Origin: Chloracidobacterium validum
Lineage (GTDB): Bacteria; Acidobacteriota; Blastocatellia; Chloracidobacteriales; Chloracidobacteriaceae
DNA: 64,000 nt
Assembly: GCF_018304825.1 (NCBI RefSeq)
Contig: NZ_CP072648.1
Location: forward strand, 541,501 to 605,500
Direction of reading: 5' to 3'
Shown here: piece after piece, positions 8,391-16,570 of the stretch
Layout: the number at the start of each line of letters is the position of its first letter
Position numbering within the stretch: position 1 is the first letter of the stretch
Translations under genes and position numbers: made by a program
The notes under the pieces: generated by a model
The model's database searches: none
What the model saw: the letters and a program-made list of their open reading frames with translations, nothing else
Told to the model about the DNA's origin: nothing

Positions 8391-10421
8391 GATTTCAACT
8401 GAATGACCGGACAGCCAGCGCCAGAAAGCAAAAACTTGCTTGACAAGCCAGGTGAAACAGGTTGCCTAATTGATGTGCCTTTGTAACAGTGAGTTTGGAA
8501 AAGGTAAGATACCTTTATCAAAGGAGTATAGTTATGACGCTGCCGTCACGCCGTCTGTCTGTCGCCAATCTGCTTGCCGTCCACGTGGTTGCTGCTCGCG
8601 TTGCCGCCGGCGTTGTTCTGTGCCTGGGCATGGCGGGCGTCTGGGGGTGGGCGGTCATCCAGAGTGAGTTGACGCCTGCTCACGCCCAGACTCAGGCGCC
8701 CCAGCCACCACCGACGGGCTGCGCTATGCCTGGCGGTTCGACTCAGGTGTTGACCTCGTCTTACTACTGGGTGGCGTCAGACGTGGAAACCACCTTGCTG
8801 CTCAACAACAAGAGTCCGCAGCCGTTGACCGTGCAGCCGACGCTGTTTGGGCTGGACGGGCAGCGGCATAGCGCCCCACCGCTGACCATCGCGGGGCAGT
8901 CGTTTCGGGTCGTGCCGTTGGCGGAGCTTGGGGCGCGGGAAGGGACGGCATTTGGGAGCGGGAGCGTGGCGTTGGCGTTTGAAGGGGCGCCGTTGGTGCT
9001 TGGGGCGCAAGTGGAGATGAAGGATCGGCGTGGACGGTTGGTGAGCGACCGGCTGTCGGATGCGCGGGTGAGTTTGGCGACGACCTGGTTGGCCGGGGTG
9101 TATCGGCTGCCGCGGGGTGGGGCGCTGAAGGTGGCGGTGACGAACGTGACAGAGCGACCGGTGGGGGTGCAGGTACGTGTGGATGGGAAAGGCGGGAAAG
9201 GCGTCCGGTTTGAACTTGGGGGGCGGGCGACACGGTTGGTAGATGTTGGGTTGGCGTTGGGGGAGGTGCCACGGTCTGGGGGTGTGGTGGTGGAGAGTGA
9301 TGAGCGGGGCGCGGTGCGAGCGAATGGGTGGGTGTGGAACGCGGCTGGGTATGTGAGTGTGGTGTCGTTCATGGATTTAGGGCGTGCCAGGGATGGGGTC
9401 TGGCATGCGAATGGCGTCCGGGTGCGACCGCTGGTGAAAGGGAAGTTGACGCCATACGTGACAGTTCACAACTTTGGCGCTCGGGAGAGCGAGGTGAGGG
9501 GGTGGTTGGTTGGACGGGTTGGGGAGGCGATGGCGCGGCGGGAGTTGGAGACGGTGCGGTTAGGGGCGGGCGAGACGCGGACGCTGGCGGTGGTTCTGAG
9601 TGAGGAGGAGCGGCGTGGGATGCAGATAGCCGGGATCGAGTTGGCGTATGGGAGTGGGGCTGGGACGATTGGGGCTGCGGTAGATGTGGAGCGGGAAGAT
9701 GGGGCGCGAGGGTATCGGGTGCCGGTGGTGGATCGGGAGATGATTCCGAGCGCGACGGGGAGTTATCCGGTGCGGTTGGGGATGGATGAGAACACGGTGG
9801 TGTATTTGAAGAACACGACGGACAAGGAGGTGCGGTATCACGCTTCGGTGCGGTTTGAGAGTGGGGAGGACTATGGGTTTGGGCAGGCGAAGCTGGGGCC
9901 TGGGGAAACGGTGATGATTGACTTGGGGAGGGCGAGATTGATGGGGCAGCCGGACGCGCGTGGGGAACGGATGCCGTTTCATGAGCGGGGGCAGTTTTTC
10001 TGGTCGGTGCAGGGTGTGGAGACGAAAGGGATAGTAGGGCGGGCGGAGTATCTAGACTACAGGACGGAGGCGAGCAGCACGTATGCTTGCTACAACTGCT
10101 GTGGGGATTTGTTTGGGAGTGGGTGGATTACCGGTCCTGGGGCGCTTGGGGTGACGCAGGTACGTCCCTACCGGGCTTTTGAGCAGTACCTGACGTGTTA
10201 TGGTGGGCTTCACGTTCCGCAACTGGCGTGGGTACAGACGTGGGAGTACAGTTCGGCGAATGGGGCTGGCGCGGTGGTGCAACCTGGACAGTCGGAAGCA
10301 GAAGTTTCAGGAAACCACATTGGCGAGATGGCCTTGTTGGCGAGATGGACGGCGTATGACTGCAATCTAGGCAGTTTCTTGCACACTGCGTGGTTTCCGG
10401 TGCAAGTGAAACCGTTGGTGA
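8391..10421 (+). repeat. Direct repeat copy 1 (2.03 kb), promoter region through codon ~629
   Basis: This segment matches 10844-12877 over about 2.03 kb. The offset is 2453 bases upstream and through most of the gene, becoming 2456 after one extra codon in copy 2. It begins at gatttcaactgaatg, well upstream of the start codon, and covers the leader, ribosome-binding site and most of the coding region. Similarity ends abruptly at position 10421. Long internal tracts (about 9328-9900) are identical or nearly so. Confidence 0.92.
8440..8470 (+). promoter_or_regulatory. Candidate promoter conserved in both repeat copies
   Basis: A perfect -35 hexamer ttgaca (8440-8445) is followed after 19 bases by cctaat (8465-8470), a weak -10. 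The same arrangement is kept in copy 2 at 10893-10923. The -35 match and the conservation are visible; the assignment as a promoter is inferred. Confidence 0.35.
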
Positions 10422-10804
10422 TACTTCATAGAGTCGGTCCCTTCAATCCGGCCACCATCACAGCAGATAATATCAACCATATCTCGGAGTGTGATGTCGT
10501 GATCGAGGTACATGGCTTCACAGAGAACTTGACATCACTTAATGTCCGCTTTCTGATTTACCCGCAAGAGATGACTGGATTTGGAAGGATAATTGTTCAA
10601 CCAGTAGAACGCAAAGTTACGGTCTTCGCGAGTGATCCCACGAAGATTGAGAAGGTTGAGTTTAAAGCCCAATTTGACCCTAACATGACCGATGTAGTGA
10701 CGGTACGGGGGCAGGTCAGGATTTTGCCAAGACCCGATGATTATGTTATTGAGCCGCCAGACGTAAGAGTCAGTACTGAACTTCTCACCGTCAACAAGCC
10801 GTAA
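8534..10804 (+). CDS. Secreted or surface-anchored protein of unknown family, tandem copy 1
   Basis: I do not recognise this 756-residue protein. The ATG at 8534 is fixed by aaaggag seven bases upstream. An N-terminal hydrophobic segment (about residues 18-42, AARVAAGVVLCLGMAGVWGWAV) followed by AHAQ suggests a signal peptide. The body is rich in beta-prone Val, Gly and Thr segments. A Cys-rich patch (YACYNCCGDLFGSGW, then YLTCYG) lies near residues 515-560. The last ~127 residues form a separate module (residues ~630-756) that differs from copy 2. Codons in the middle of the gene use G at third positions very heavily (ggg, gtg, ttg), unlike neighbouring genes. A surface or extracellular role is inferred. 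Confidence 0.8.
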   Translation: MTLPSRRLSVANLLAVHVVAARVAAGVVLCLGMAGVWGWAVIQSELTPAHAQTQAPQPPPTGCAMPGGSTQVLTSSYYWVASDVETTLLLNNKSPQPLTVQPTLFGLDGQRHSAPPLTIAGQSFRVVPLAELGAREGTAFGSGSVALAFEGAPLVLGAQVEMKDRRGRLVSDRLSDARVSLATTWLAGVYRLPRGGALKVAVTNVTERPVGVQVRVDGKGGKGVRFELGGRATRLVDVGLALGEVPRSGGVVVESDERGAVRANGWVWNAAGYVSVVSFMDLGRARDGVWHANGVRVRPLVKGKLTPYVTVHNFGARESEVRGWLVGRVGEAMARRELETVRLGAGETRTLAVVLSEEERRGMQIAGIELAYGSGAGTIGAAVDVEREDGARGYRVPVVDREMIPSATGSYPVRLGMDENTVVYLKNTTDKEVRYHASVRFESGEDYGFGQAKLGPGETVMIDLGRARLMGQPDARGERMPFHERGQFFWSVQGVETKGIVGRAEYLDYRTEASSTYACYNCCGDLFGSGWITGPGALGVTQVRPYRAFEQYLTCYGGLHVPQLAWVQTWEYSSANGAGAVVQPGQSEAEVSGNHIGEMALLARWTAYDCNLGSFLHTAWFPVQVKPLVILHRVGPFNPATITADNINHISECDVVIEVHGFTENLTSLNVRFLIYPQEMTGFGRIIVQPVERKVTVFASDPTKIEKVEFKAQFDPNMTDVVTVRGQVRILPRPDDYVIEPPDVRVSTELLTVNKP

Positions 10805-10843
10805 AAATTCATTGGCAACGCTTAGCTCCGGTGACTGAAGAGA

Positions 10844-12877
10844 GATTTCAACTGAATGCCCGGACAGCTAGCGCCAGAAAGCAAAAACTTGCTTGACAAG
10901 CCAGGCGAAACAGGCTGCCTAATTGATGTGCCTTAGTAACAGCAGGTTTAGAAAAGGCAAGATACCTCCATCAAAGGAGTATGGCTATGCTGCTGCCGTC
11001 ACGCCGTCTGTCTGTCGCCAATCTGCTTGCCGTCCACGTGGTTGCTGCTCGCGTTGCCGCTGGCGTTGTCTTGTGCCTGGGCATGGCGGGCGTCTGGGGG
11101 TGGGCGGTCATCCAGCGCGGGTTGACGCCTGCTCACGCCCAGACTCAGGCGCCCCAGCCACCACCGACGGGCTGCGCTATGCCTGGCGGTTCGACTCAGG
11201 TGTTGACCTCGTCTTACTACTGGGTGGCGTCAGACGTGGAAACCACCTTGCTGCTCAACAACAAGAGTCCGCAGCCGTTGACCGTGCAGCCGACGCTGTT
11301 TGCGCTGGATGGGCGGCGGCATAGCGCCCCACCGCTGACCATCGCGGGGCAGTCGTTTCGGGTCGTGCCGTTGGCGGAGCTTGGGGCGCGGGAAGGGACG
11401 GCATTTGGGAGCGGGAGCGTGGCGTTGGCATTTGAAGGGGCGCCGTTGGTGCTTGGGGCGCAAGTGGAGATGAAGGATCGGCGTGGACGGTTGGTGAGCG
11501 ACCGGCTGTCGGATGCGCGGGTGAGTTTGGCGACGACTTGGTTGGCCGGGGTGTATCGGCTGCCGCGGGGTGGGGCGTTGAAGGTGGCGGTGACGAACGT
11601 GACAGAGCGGTCGGTGGGGGTGCGGGTACGTGTGGATGGGAAAGATGGGAAAGGCGTCCGGTTTGAACTTGGGGGGCGGGCGACACGGTTGGTAGATGTC
11701 GGGTTGGCGTTGGGGGAGGTGCCACGGTCTGGGGGTGTGGTGGTGGAGAGTGATGAGGTGGGTGCGGTGCGAGCGAATGGATGGGTGTGGAACGCGGCTG
11801 GGTATGTGAGTGTGGTGTCGTTCATGGATTTAGGGCGTGCCAGGGATGGGGTCTGGCATGCGAATGGCGTCCGGGTGCGACCGCTGGTGAAAGGGAAGTT
11901 GACGCCATACGTGACAGTTCACAACTTTGGCGCTCGGGAGAGCGAGGTGAGGGGGTGGTTGGTTGGACGGGTTGGGGAGGCGATGGCGCGGCGGGAGTTG
12001 GAGACGGTGCGGTTAGGGGCGGGCGAGACGCGGACGCTGGCGGTGGTTCTGAGTGAGGAGGAGCGGCGTGGGATGCAGATAGCCGGGATCGAGTTGGCGT
12101 ATGGGAGTGGGGCTGGGACGATTGGGGCTGCGGTAGATGTGGAGCGGGAAGATGGGGCGCGAGGGTATCGGGTGCCGGTGGTGGATCGGGAGATGATGCC
12201 GAGCGCGGCGGGGAGTTATCCGGTGCGGTTGGGGATGGATGAGAACACGGTGGTGTATTTGAAGAACACGACGGACAAGGAGGTGCGGTATCACGCTTCG
12301 GTGCGGTTTGAGAGTGGGGAGGACTATGGGTTTGGGCAGGCGAAGCTTGGGCCTGGGGAAACGGTGATGATTGACTTGGGGAGGGAGAGATTGATGGAGC
12401 AGTCGGACACTCGTGGGGAACGGATGCCGTCGTGGTGTGAGCGGGGGCAGTTTTTCTGGTCGGTGCAGGGTGTGGAGACGAAAGGGATTGTAGGGCGGGC
12501 GGAGTATCTAGACTCCAGGACGGAGGCGAGCAGCACGTATGCTTGCTACAACTGCTGTGGGGATTTGTTTGGGAGTGGGTGGATTACTGGTCCTGGGGCG
12601 CTTGGGGTGACGCAGGTACGTCCCTACCGGGCTTTTGAGCAGTACCTGACGTGTTATGGGGTGCCCCACGTTCCACAACTGGCGCGGGTACAGACGTGGG
12701 AGCCCCGTTCGGCGAATGGGGCTGGCGTGGTGGTGCAAGCTGGACAGTCGGAAGCACAAGCCTCAGGAAACCACATTGGCGAGATGGCCTTGTCGGCAAG
12801 TTGGACGGCGTATGACAGCAATCTAGGCAGTGTCTTGCACACTGCGTGGTTTCCGGTGCAAGTGAAACCGTTGGTGA
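10844..12877 (+). repeat. Direct repeat copy 2 (2.03 kb)
   Basis: Second copy of the segment at 8391-10421. It starts at the same gatttcaactgaatg and stops at 12877, just where the two proteins change from near-identity to clear divergence. One codon has been inserted (MPSWCERG against MPFHERG). The 420 bases between the copies consist of the copy-1-specific 3' module and a short spacer. Confidence 0.92.
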
Positions 12878-13242
12878 CACTGGAAGGCCTGCCGTTTAAT
12901 CCCAGCGAGATAAGGGCCGGCGACAGCTCGACGTGTGGCGTGATTATCAAGGTTGAAGGCTTAAACTTTAATGTGCCATCAGTTGACGTTAAGCTGCGAT
13001 CGATTTCTGACAACATGAGAGGCGGCTTCGTTCAAGTCTCTGTTGAGAATTATCTGCGGGATGTCACAATATCCCTACCCAACACCAGTAAAATAGAAAA
13101 AATTCGGTTCACAACCCGGCAGGAAGGTATGCAGGGAGACAGGATTTTGGTGGGGGGAATCGCGCGCATTTTGCCGGATGATGCGTACGTCATTGAGACT
13201 CCAACGCGGACGCTTAACGACCTTGCCATTGTGAAGCCATAG
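10987..13242 (+). CDS. Secreted or surface-anchored protein of unknown family, tandem copy 2
   Basis: This 751-residue paralogue of the gene at 8534 shares the same signal segment, beta-rich body and Cys-rich patch (YACYNCCGD, YLTCYG). The ATG at 10987 has the ideal distance from aaaggag; an in-frame ATG at 10981 touches the ribosome-binding site and is unlikely. The first ~628 residues are nearly identical to copy 1. The remaining ~123 residues are only distantly similar, sharing patterns such as PFNP, SKIEKI and RILP. This C-terminal part is less GC-rich. It could be a binding module on a conserved surface scaffold; that is inference. Confidence 0.8.
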   Translation: MLLPSRRLSVANLLAVHVVAARVAAGVVLCLGMAGVWGWAVIQRGLTPAHAQTQAPQPPPTGCAMPGGSTQVLTSSYYWVASDVETTLLLNNKSPQPLTVQPTLFALDGRRHSAPPLTIAGQSFRVVPLAELGAREGTAFGSGSVALAFEGAPLVLGAQVEMKDRRGRLVSDRLSDARVSLATTWLAGVYRLPRGGALKVAVTNVTERSVGVRVRVDGKDGKGVRFELGGRATRLVDVGLALGEVPRSGGVVVESDEVGAVRANGWVWNAAGYVSVVSFMDLGRARDGVWHANGVRVRPLVKGKLTPYVTVHNFGARESEVRGWLVGRVGEAMARRELETVRLGAGETRTLAVVLSEEERRGMQIAGIELAYGSGAGTIGAAVDVEREDGARGYRVPVVDREMMPSAAGSYPVRLGMDENTVVYLKNTTDKEVRYHASVRFESGEDYGFGQAKLGPGETVMIDLGRERLMEQSDTRGERMPSWCERGQFFWSVQGVETKGIVGRAEYLDSRTEASSTYACYNCCGDLFGSGWITGPGALGVTQVRPYRAFEQYLTCYGVPHVPQLARVQTWEPRSANGAGVVVQAGQSEAQASGNHIGEMALSASWTAYDSNLGSVLHTAWFPVQVKPLVTLEGLPFNPSEIRAGDSSTCGVIIKVEGLNFNVPSVDVKLRSISDNMRGGFVQVSVENYLRDVTISLPNTSKIEKIRFTTRQEGMQGDRILVGGIARILPDDAYVIETPTRTLNDLAIVKP

Positions 13243-13337
13243 CCCTGGTCAAGTGCCTAAATGAGAACATCCTGAGAGTTAAGGGGCATTGGTTGCCCAA
13301 GCCCACCTTCTCGAGGTGTGTTGAAAAGTCCTGACGG

Positions 13338-13766
13338 GTGACACAAGACGCTGGCAGGCGGCAGTCCGGTTTCAACCGCCAAGAATTCAACCGTCAAGAA
13401 GCCAGTGTCGGTGAAACGCCGAAGCCATCTGAACTGACTGTTCTCGTGGTGGCCTTCAAGGACAAACGGCTCACGCTAGATGACCTCTTCAAAACGTCGG
13501 AAGCCATTCTCAAGGAGTTTAGCTTTCTGCTCAAGCACGACAAGGAAGAAAAGTTGTCAGACGACTACGCGCTGGCGCTTGGAAGCCTGGTTGACAAGGA
13601 CAATAAAAAGTACAAAGTGAAAATCCTTGTCGCCACGGATGTCACGGACAACTACATCATGATTGTTGGGACAACCGAGGAGGAGTTCAAAGCGCACGAG
13701 CAGGAAATTGACCAAATTTGGGGTAGCTTCACGATGTATAGCGGCGGCGCAAGCGGCAACAGCTAA
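13338..13766 (+). CDS. Hypothetical protein, possibly the C-terminal half of a PsbP/DcrB-like domain
   Basis: A 142-residue frame beginning at a GTG, without a convincing ribosome-binding site. The first ~30 residues are polar and include a repeated FNRQE. The rest has a pattern of strands and helices ending in EEEFKAHEQEIDQIWGSFTMY, which recalls the closing helix of PsbP/DcrB-like domains. Such domains are usually longer and preceded by a signal peptide, both missing here. The gene may have lost its 5' end next to the tandem repeats, or the start may be wrong. It is followed by a clear terminator. Confidence 0.5.
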   Translation: MTQDAGRRQSGFNRQEFNRQEASVGETPKPSELTVLVVAFKDKRLTLDDLFKTSEAILKEFSFLLKHDKEEKLSDDYALALGSLVDKDNKKYKVKILVATDVTDNYIMIVGTTEEEFKAHEQEIDQIWGSFTMYSGGASGNS

Positions 13767-13787
13767 ATCGTGTTTGGTCAGGGGTTG

Positions 13788-13823
13788 AAGCTGCCGATGT
13801 CATCAGGCGTCGGCAGCTTTTTT
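13788..13823 (+). terminator. Rho-independent terminator
   Basis: aagctgccga (13788-13797) is followed by a loop, then tcggcagc (13810-13817) and six T residues (13818-13823). An 8-bp stem with a strong T-tract lies 21 bases after the upstream stop codon. Confidence 0.85.
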
Positions 13824-13881
13824 CTTGCTGCCGGAACACCTGCTTGGCCGGCAGTCCACGGATGGCCACGATAGATAAGCC

Positions 13882-14463
13882 ATGTTTTTGTTCACGCCGC
13901 CAACCACCCAGCAGTTGGAAGCCTTTCTGGAAGCCCAGGCCGAACAGGCGCTGACCTATGCGCCAGAAGGCGCAACGCGCGCCGCCGTTGCCCTGCCAAG
14001 TGGCTACACCGTGGATCGGACGCGCATTCGGCTCGGCCATGGTGCCGCGACCTTTCACCACGCCTGCGCCGCGCTTCGCCGGTGGGCAATGTTCGAATTG
14101 CCTTGGCTGCGCTGCTACCGTCCCATGACCCCCATCGAAGTCGGGCAAGTGGTCGCCGTTGTGCCGTGGCACTTTGGGTTCTGGTCGCTAAATGCTTGTC
14201 GGGTGGTGTACGTCATTGCCGAGGAACGCCGGTTCGGCTTTGGCTACGGCACCTTGCCGTCCCACGTTGAATCGGGCGAGGAGCGATTCCTGATTGAATG
14301 GGAGCCTTCCAGCGATGGCGTGTGGTATGACATTCTGGCGTTTTCACGTCCGGCCCATCCGCTGGCGCAACTGGCGTATCCGGTGACACGGCTGTTTCAG
14401 AAACGCTTTGCCGCCGATTCGTGTCAAGCGATGCGCGCCGCAGTGCGGCCTACTGGCGCGTAG
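13882..14463 (+). CDS. DUF1990 family protein
   Basis: This 193-residue protein resembles the DUF1990 family. Supporting stretches are the vector-like RIRLGHGAATFHHACAALRRW, then FELPWLRCYRP, IEVGQVVAVV, RVVYVIAEERRFGFGYGTLPSHVESGEERF and the C-terminal FSRPAHPLAQLAYPVTRLFQKRF. The family is of unknown function and occurs in bacteria and plants. No signal peptide is apparent. It is followed after 36 bases by the alpha/beta hydrolase, so the two may be co-transcribed. Confidence 0.75.
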   Translation: MFLFTPPTTQQLEAFLEAQAEQALTYAPEGATRAAVALPSGYTVDRTRIRLGHGAATFHHACAALRRWAMFELPWLRCYRPMTPIEVGQVVAVVPWHFGFWSLNACRVVYVIAEERRFGFGYGTLPSHVESGEERFLIEWEPSSDGVWYDILAFSRPAHPLAQLAYPVTRLFQKRFAADSCQAMRAAVRPTGA

Positions 14464-14499
14464 CGGGACGGAGTAACTTTTAAGACTTGGTTCTAACCT

Positions 14500-15939
14500 A
14501 TGCGACGAGCTGTATTGCTGACAGTGTGGTTGGCCGGCCTGGCGCTCACCTGTGGTTTGGTGGCGGCCCAGTCCGCGCCTGGGCCGGCGGGCCCGATTCG
14601 TTTTGCCGAAGGACGCTACGAGTTGGGGCGCCGCACGCGGGCGCTCGAACGCGCCTGGATGCAGTGCCAGGACGCGGAGCGGCGCGCGGCTGTGATCCCA
14701 CGGGTGCAAACCGCCGTCCTGGGTTTCTTCTCCGGCAACACGGGCGTTGTGGCGCAGGCGCTCGACGACACGACGGCTGCCCTCCACAACCACACGCCGA
14801 CGGCTGCCGAGCGGTGGGTCATGGCGTTAGCCGCAACGCCGGCGCGGGCGTTTCTCGACCTGCGTGAACTGGTGTTGGAAGTCGAGCTTTCGGCCCTTTA
14901 TGAGGTGCCGTCACCGCGTCCACCCCTCACGCTCCGGTTGATGGTTGGGAAGCAAGTCACCCAGGTTCAACTGCCGTCCGAGGCGACCCTGCCGCATCGC
15001 GTGCGCGTGGCCTGTGAACCGACCCGGCAGGAGTCCGATACGGCGCTTGAGCTGGTGGTGGGGACGCCCGATGCGCCGAACCTGCGGACCTGGCGCATTG
15101 GACTGAGCCGGGCGCGCGATCTCGACCGGCGGCTGGCGGCCCTCAAGGCCGCCGTCACCGAGTTGAACCAGACACCACCAGCGCTGCCCATTGATGTGGC
15201 GACGCTCACCGCCCGTCTGGCAATGCTCGACACGCTACGCAAACGTGGGCCGGTGGAAACCGATCTGCCGGGCTTGCAACTCCTGCGAGACGCTGAAGCC
15301 ATGGCGCAACAGCTTCGCGCCAAACCGCAGACCTCGACCCTGGCTGGACGAACCGGCGAACTGTTCCTCAGCCTGCCGACGACCAAGGGGACGCTCCCGG
15401 TTCGGGCCTTGGCCGCGCCGGAAGCGCCGGTGGTCGTCGTGGCTTTCCACGGCGCGGGCGGCAGTGAAAACATGTTTTTCGATAGCTATGGCGACGGCGA
15501 GATCGTTCGGCTGTGTCGCGCGCGGGGCTGGTCCCTGCTGTGCCCGCGGGTCACCAGTCCGCTGGACGACTACGGCCCTGTCATCGAGCAACTGCCGGCG
15601 CTGGTCGCGCCCAAGGCGAAGCGGATATTCATCGTCGGCCATTCGCTGGGCGCGGCAACCACACTGGTCGTGGCAGCCAAGTACGCCGACCGCCTGGCCG
15701 GCATTGCGCCAATCTCCGGGCGCGCGCCCGGCAGTGTGGTGGCGCTGCGCTCGCTTCCCACTTTTGTTGCGGCCGGCACGAAGGATTTCTCGCGTCCGGG
15801 GTCGGAACAACTCGCCGACCGACTTCGCGCCCAGGAAACGCCGCTGACGTTCAAACTGTATGAAGCCGAGCACCTGCTGGTTGTGCCAGATGCCCTCCCT
15901 GACATTTTCAAGTGGATGGATGGTTTCGTTGGCAAGTGA
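14500..15939 (+). CDS. Exported alpha/beta hydrolase
   Basis: A 479-residue protein with an N-terminal signal peptide (about residues 1-23, VWLAGLALTCGLVAAQS). A long, probably helical N-terminal region (to about residue 285) precedes an alpha/beta hydrolase domain. That domain has an oxyanion-type FHGAGGSE, nucleophile Ser382 in GHSLGA, Asp429 in GTKD and His458 in EAEHLLVV. The C-terminal half resembles carboxylesterase/phospholipase-type serine hydrolases; the substrate is unknown. It converges on the minus-strand gene whose stop is 36 bases away. Confidence 0.78.
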   Translation: MRRAVLLTVWLAGLALTCGLVAAQSAPGPAGPIRFAEGRYELGRRTRALERAWMQCQDAERRAAVIPRVQTAVLGFFSGNTGVVAQALDDTTAALHNHTPTAAERWVMALAATPARAFLDLRELVLEVELSALYEVPSPRPPLTLRLMVGKQVTQVQLPSEATLPHRVRVACEPTRQESDTALELVVGTPDAPNLRTWRIGLSRARDLDRRLAALKAAVTELNQTPPALPIDVATLTARLAMLDTLRKRGPVETDLPGLQLLRDAEAMAQQLRAKPQTSTLAGRTGELFLSLPTTKGTLPVRALAAPEAPVVVVAFHGAGGSENMFFDSYGDGEIVRLCRARGWSLLCPRVTSPLDDYGPVIEQLPALVAPKAKRIFIVGHSLGAATTLVVAAKYADRLAGIAPISGRAPGSVVALRSLPTFVAAGTKDFSRPGSEQLADRLRAQETPLTFKLYEAEHLLVVPDALPDIFKWMDGFVGK

Positions 15940-15974
15940 CCACGGGCACGGAGCTGCCTGTCGAGCGTGGGCAA

Positions 15975-16523
15975 CTAGGGTCGGCGCACCATGAGCCTTT
16001 CACCCGGCTGCTCCTGCCGCGACCGCCTGGGGTTGCGTCCCCGTATAACCAGGGATGAAGCGGAAGGGTGGTCCTCAGGTGTGATAATTTCCACTTCTGC
16101 TCCGACTTCAACGTCCGTGGTCTGAAGCTCGTTGCGAAAGGCGCGAAACTCAAATTCGACTTCCTGGATCGGTTGAGTAGCTGAAAGCGTGATGCTCTTG
16201 CCAATGTCCTTGACCCGAATATCCGCAAAGCCACGCTGTTGCCACGGGATGGCAACCAAGGGCACCTCATAGGTGAACCGGTCGCCGTCATTGAGATCAA
16301 GGCGCACAATCACCCGCAACCGCGCGAGCGTGCCGTACTCGGTCGCCGTAATCTCCGGCGGGTCGAACCGGAAACTCTGGATGCTGACCCGCGGCCGAAC
16401 CTTGATCACGCGGCCGACTTGCGCCTGCCCATAGACAGAAGGCGGCTGGGATGCCGGAAGCAGCATCCCGATGGCAAACAGCGCCGCTGCTAAACCGACG
16501 CGGATGGTGCGTGACGACGGCAT
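15975..16523 (-). CDS. Exported hypothetical protein
   Basis: This 182-residue protein starts with a signal peptide (AALFAIGMLLPASQPPSVYGQA). A single beta-rich region follows (IQSFRFDPPEITATEYGTLARLRVIVRLDLNDGDRFTYEVPLV), with an immunoglobulin-like or beta-sandwich look. The C-terminus is basic and disordered (RNPRRSRQEQPGERLMVRRP). I do not recognise the family. It lies 47 bases downstream of the carotenoid desaturase gene on the same strand. Confidence 0.65.
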   Translation of the reverse strand: MPSSRTIRVGLAAALFAIGMLLPASQPPSVYGQAQVGRVIKVRPRVSIQSFRFDPPEITATEYGTLARLRVIVRLDLNDGDRFTYEVPLVAIPWQQRGFADIRVKDIGKSITLSATQPIQEVEFEFRAFRNELQTTDVEVGAEVEIITPEDHPSASSLVIRGRNPRRSRQEQPGERLMVRRP

Positions 16524-16570
16524 AGAGGTTTTCCCCGGACACAGGTGTGGCTTTCAAGGTGAGGGCAGCG

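Noticed and set aside
8764-9372. 202-codon Pro/Ser/Thr-rich open frame on the minus strand, repeated at 11217-11825
   Set aside because: It is antisense to the G-rich coding strand of the tandem genes, has low-complexity composition and no ribosome-binding site, and its duplication simply follows the DNA repeat.
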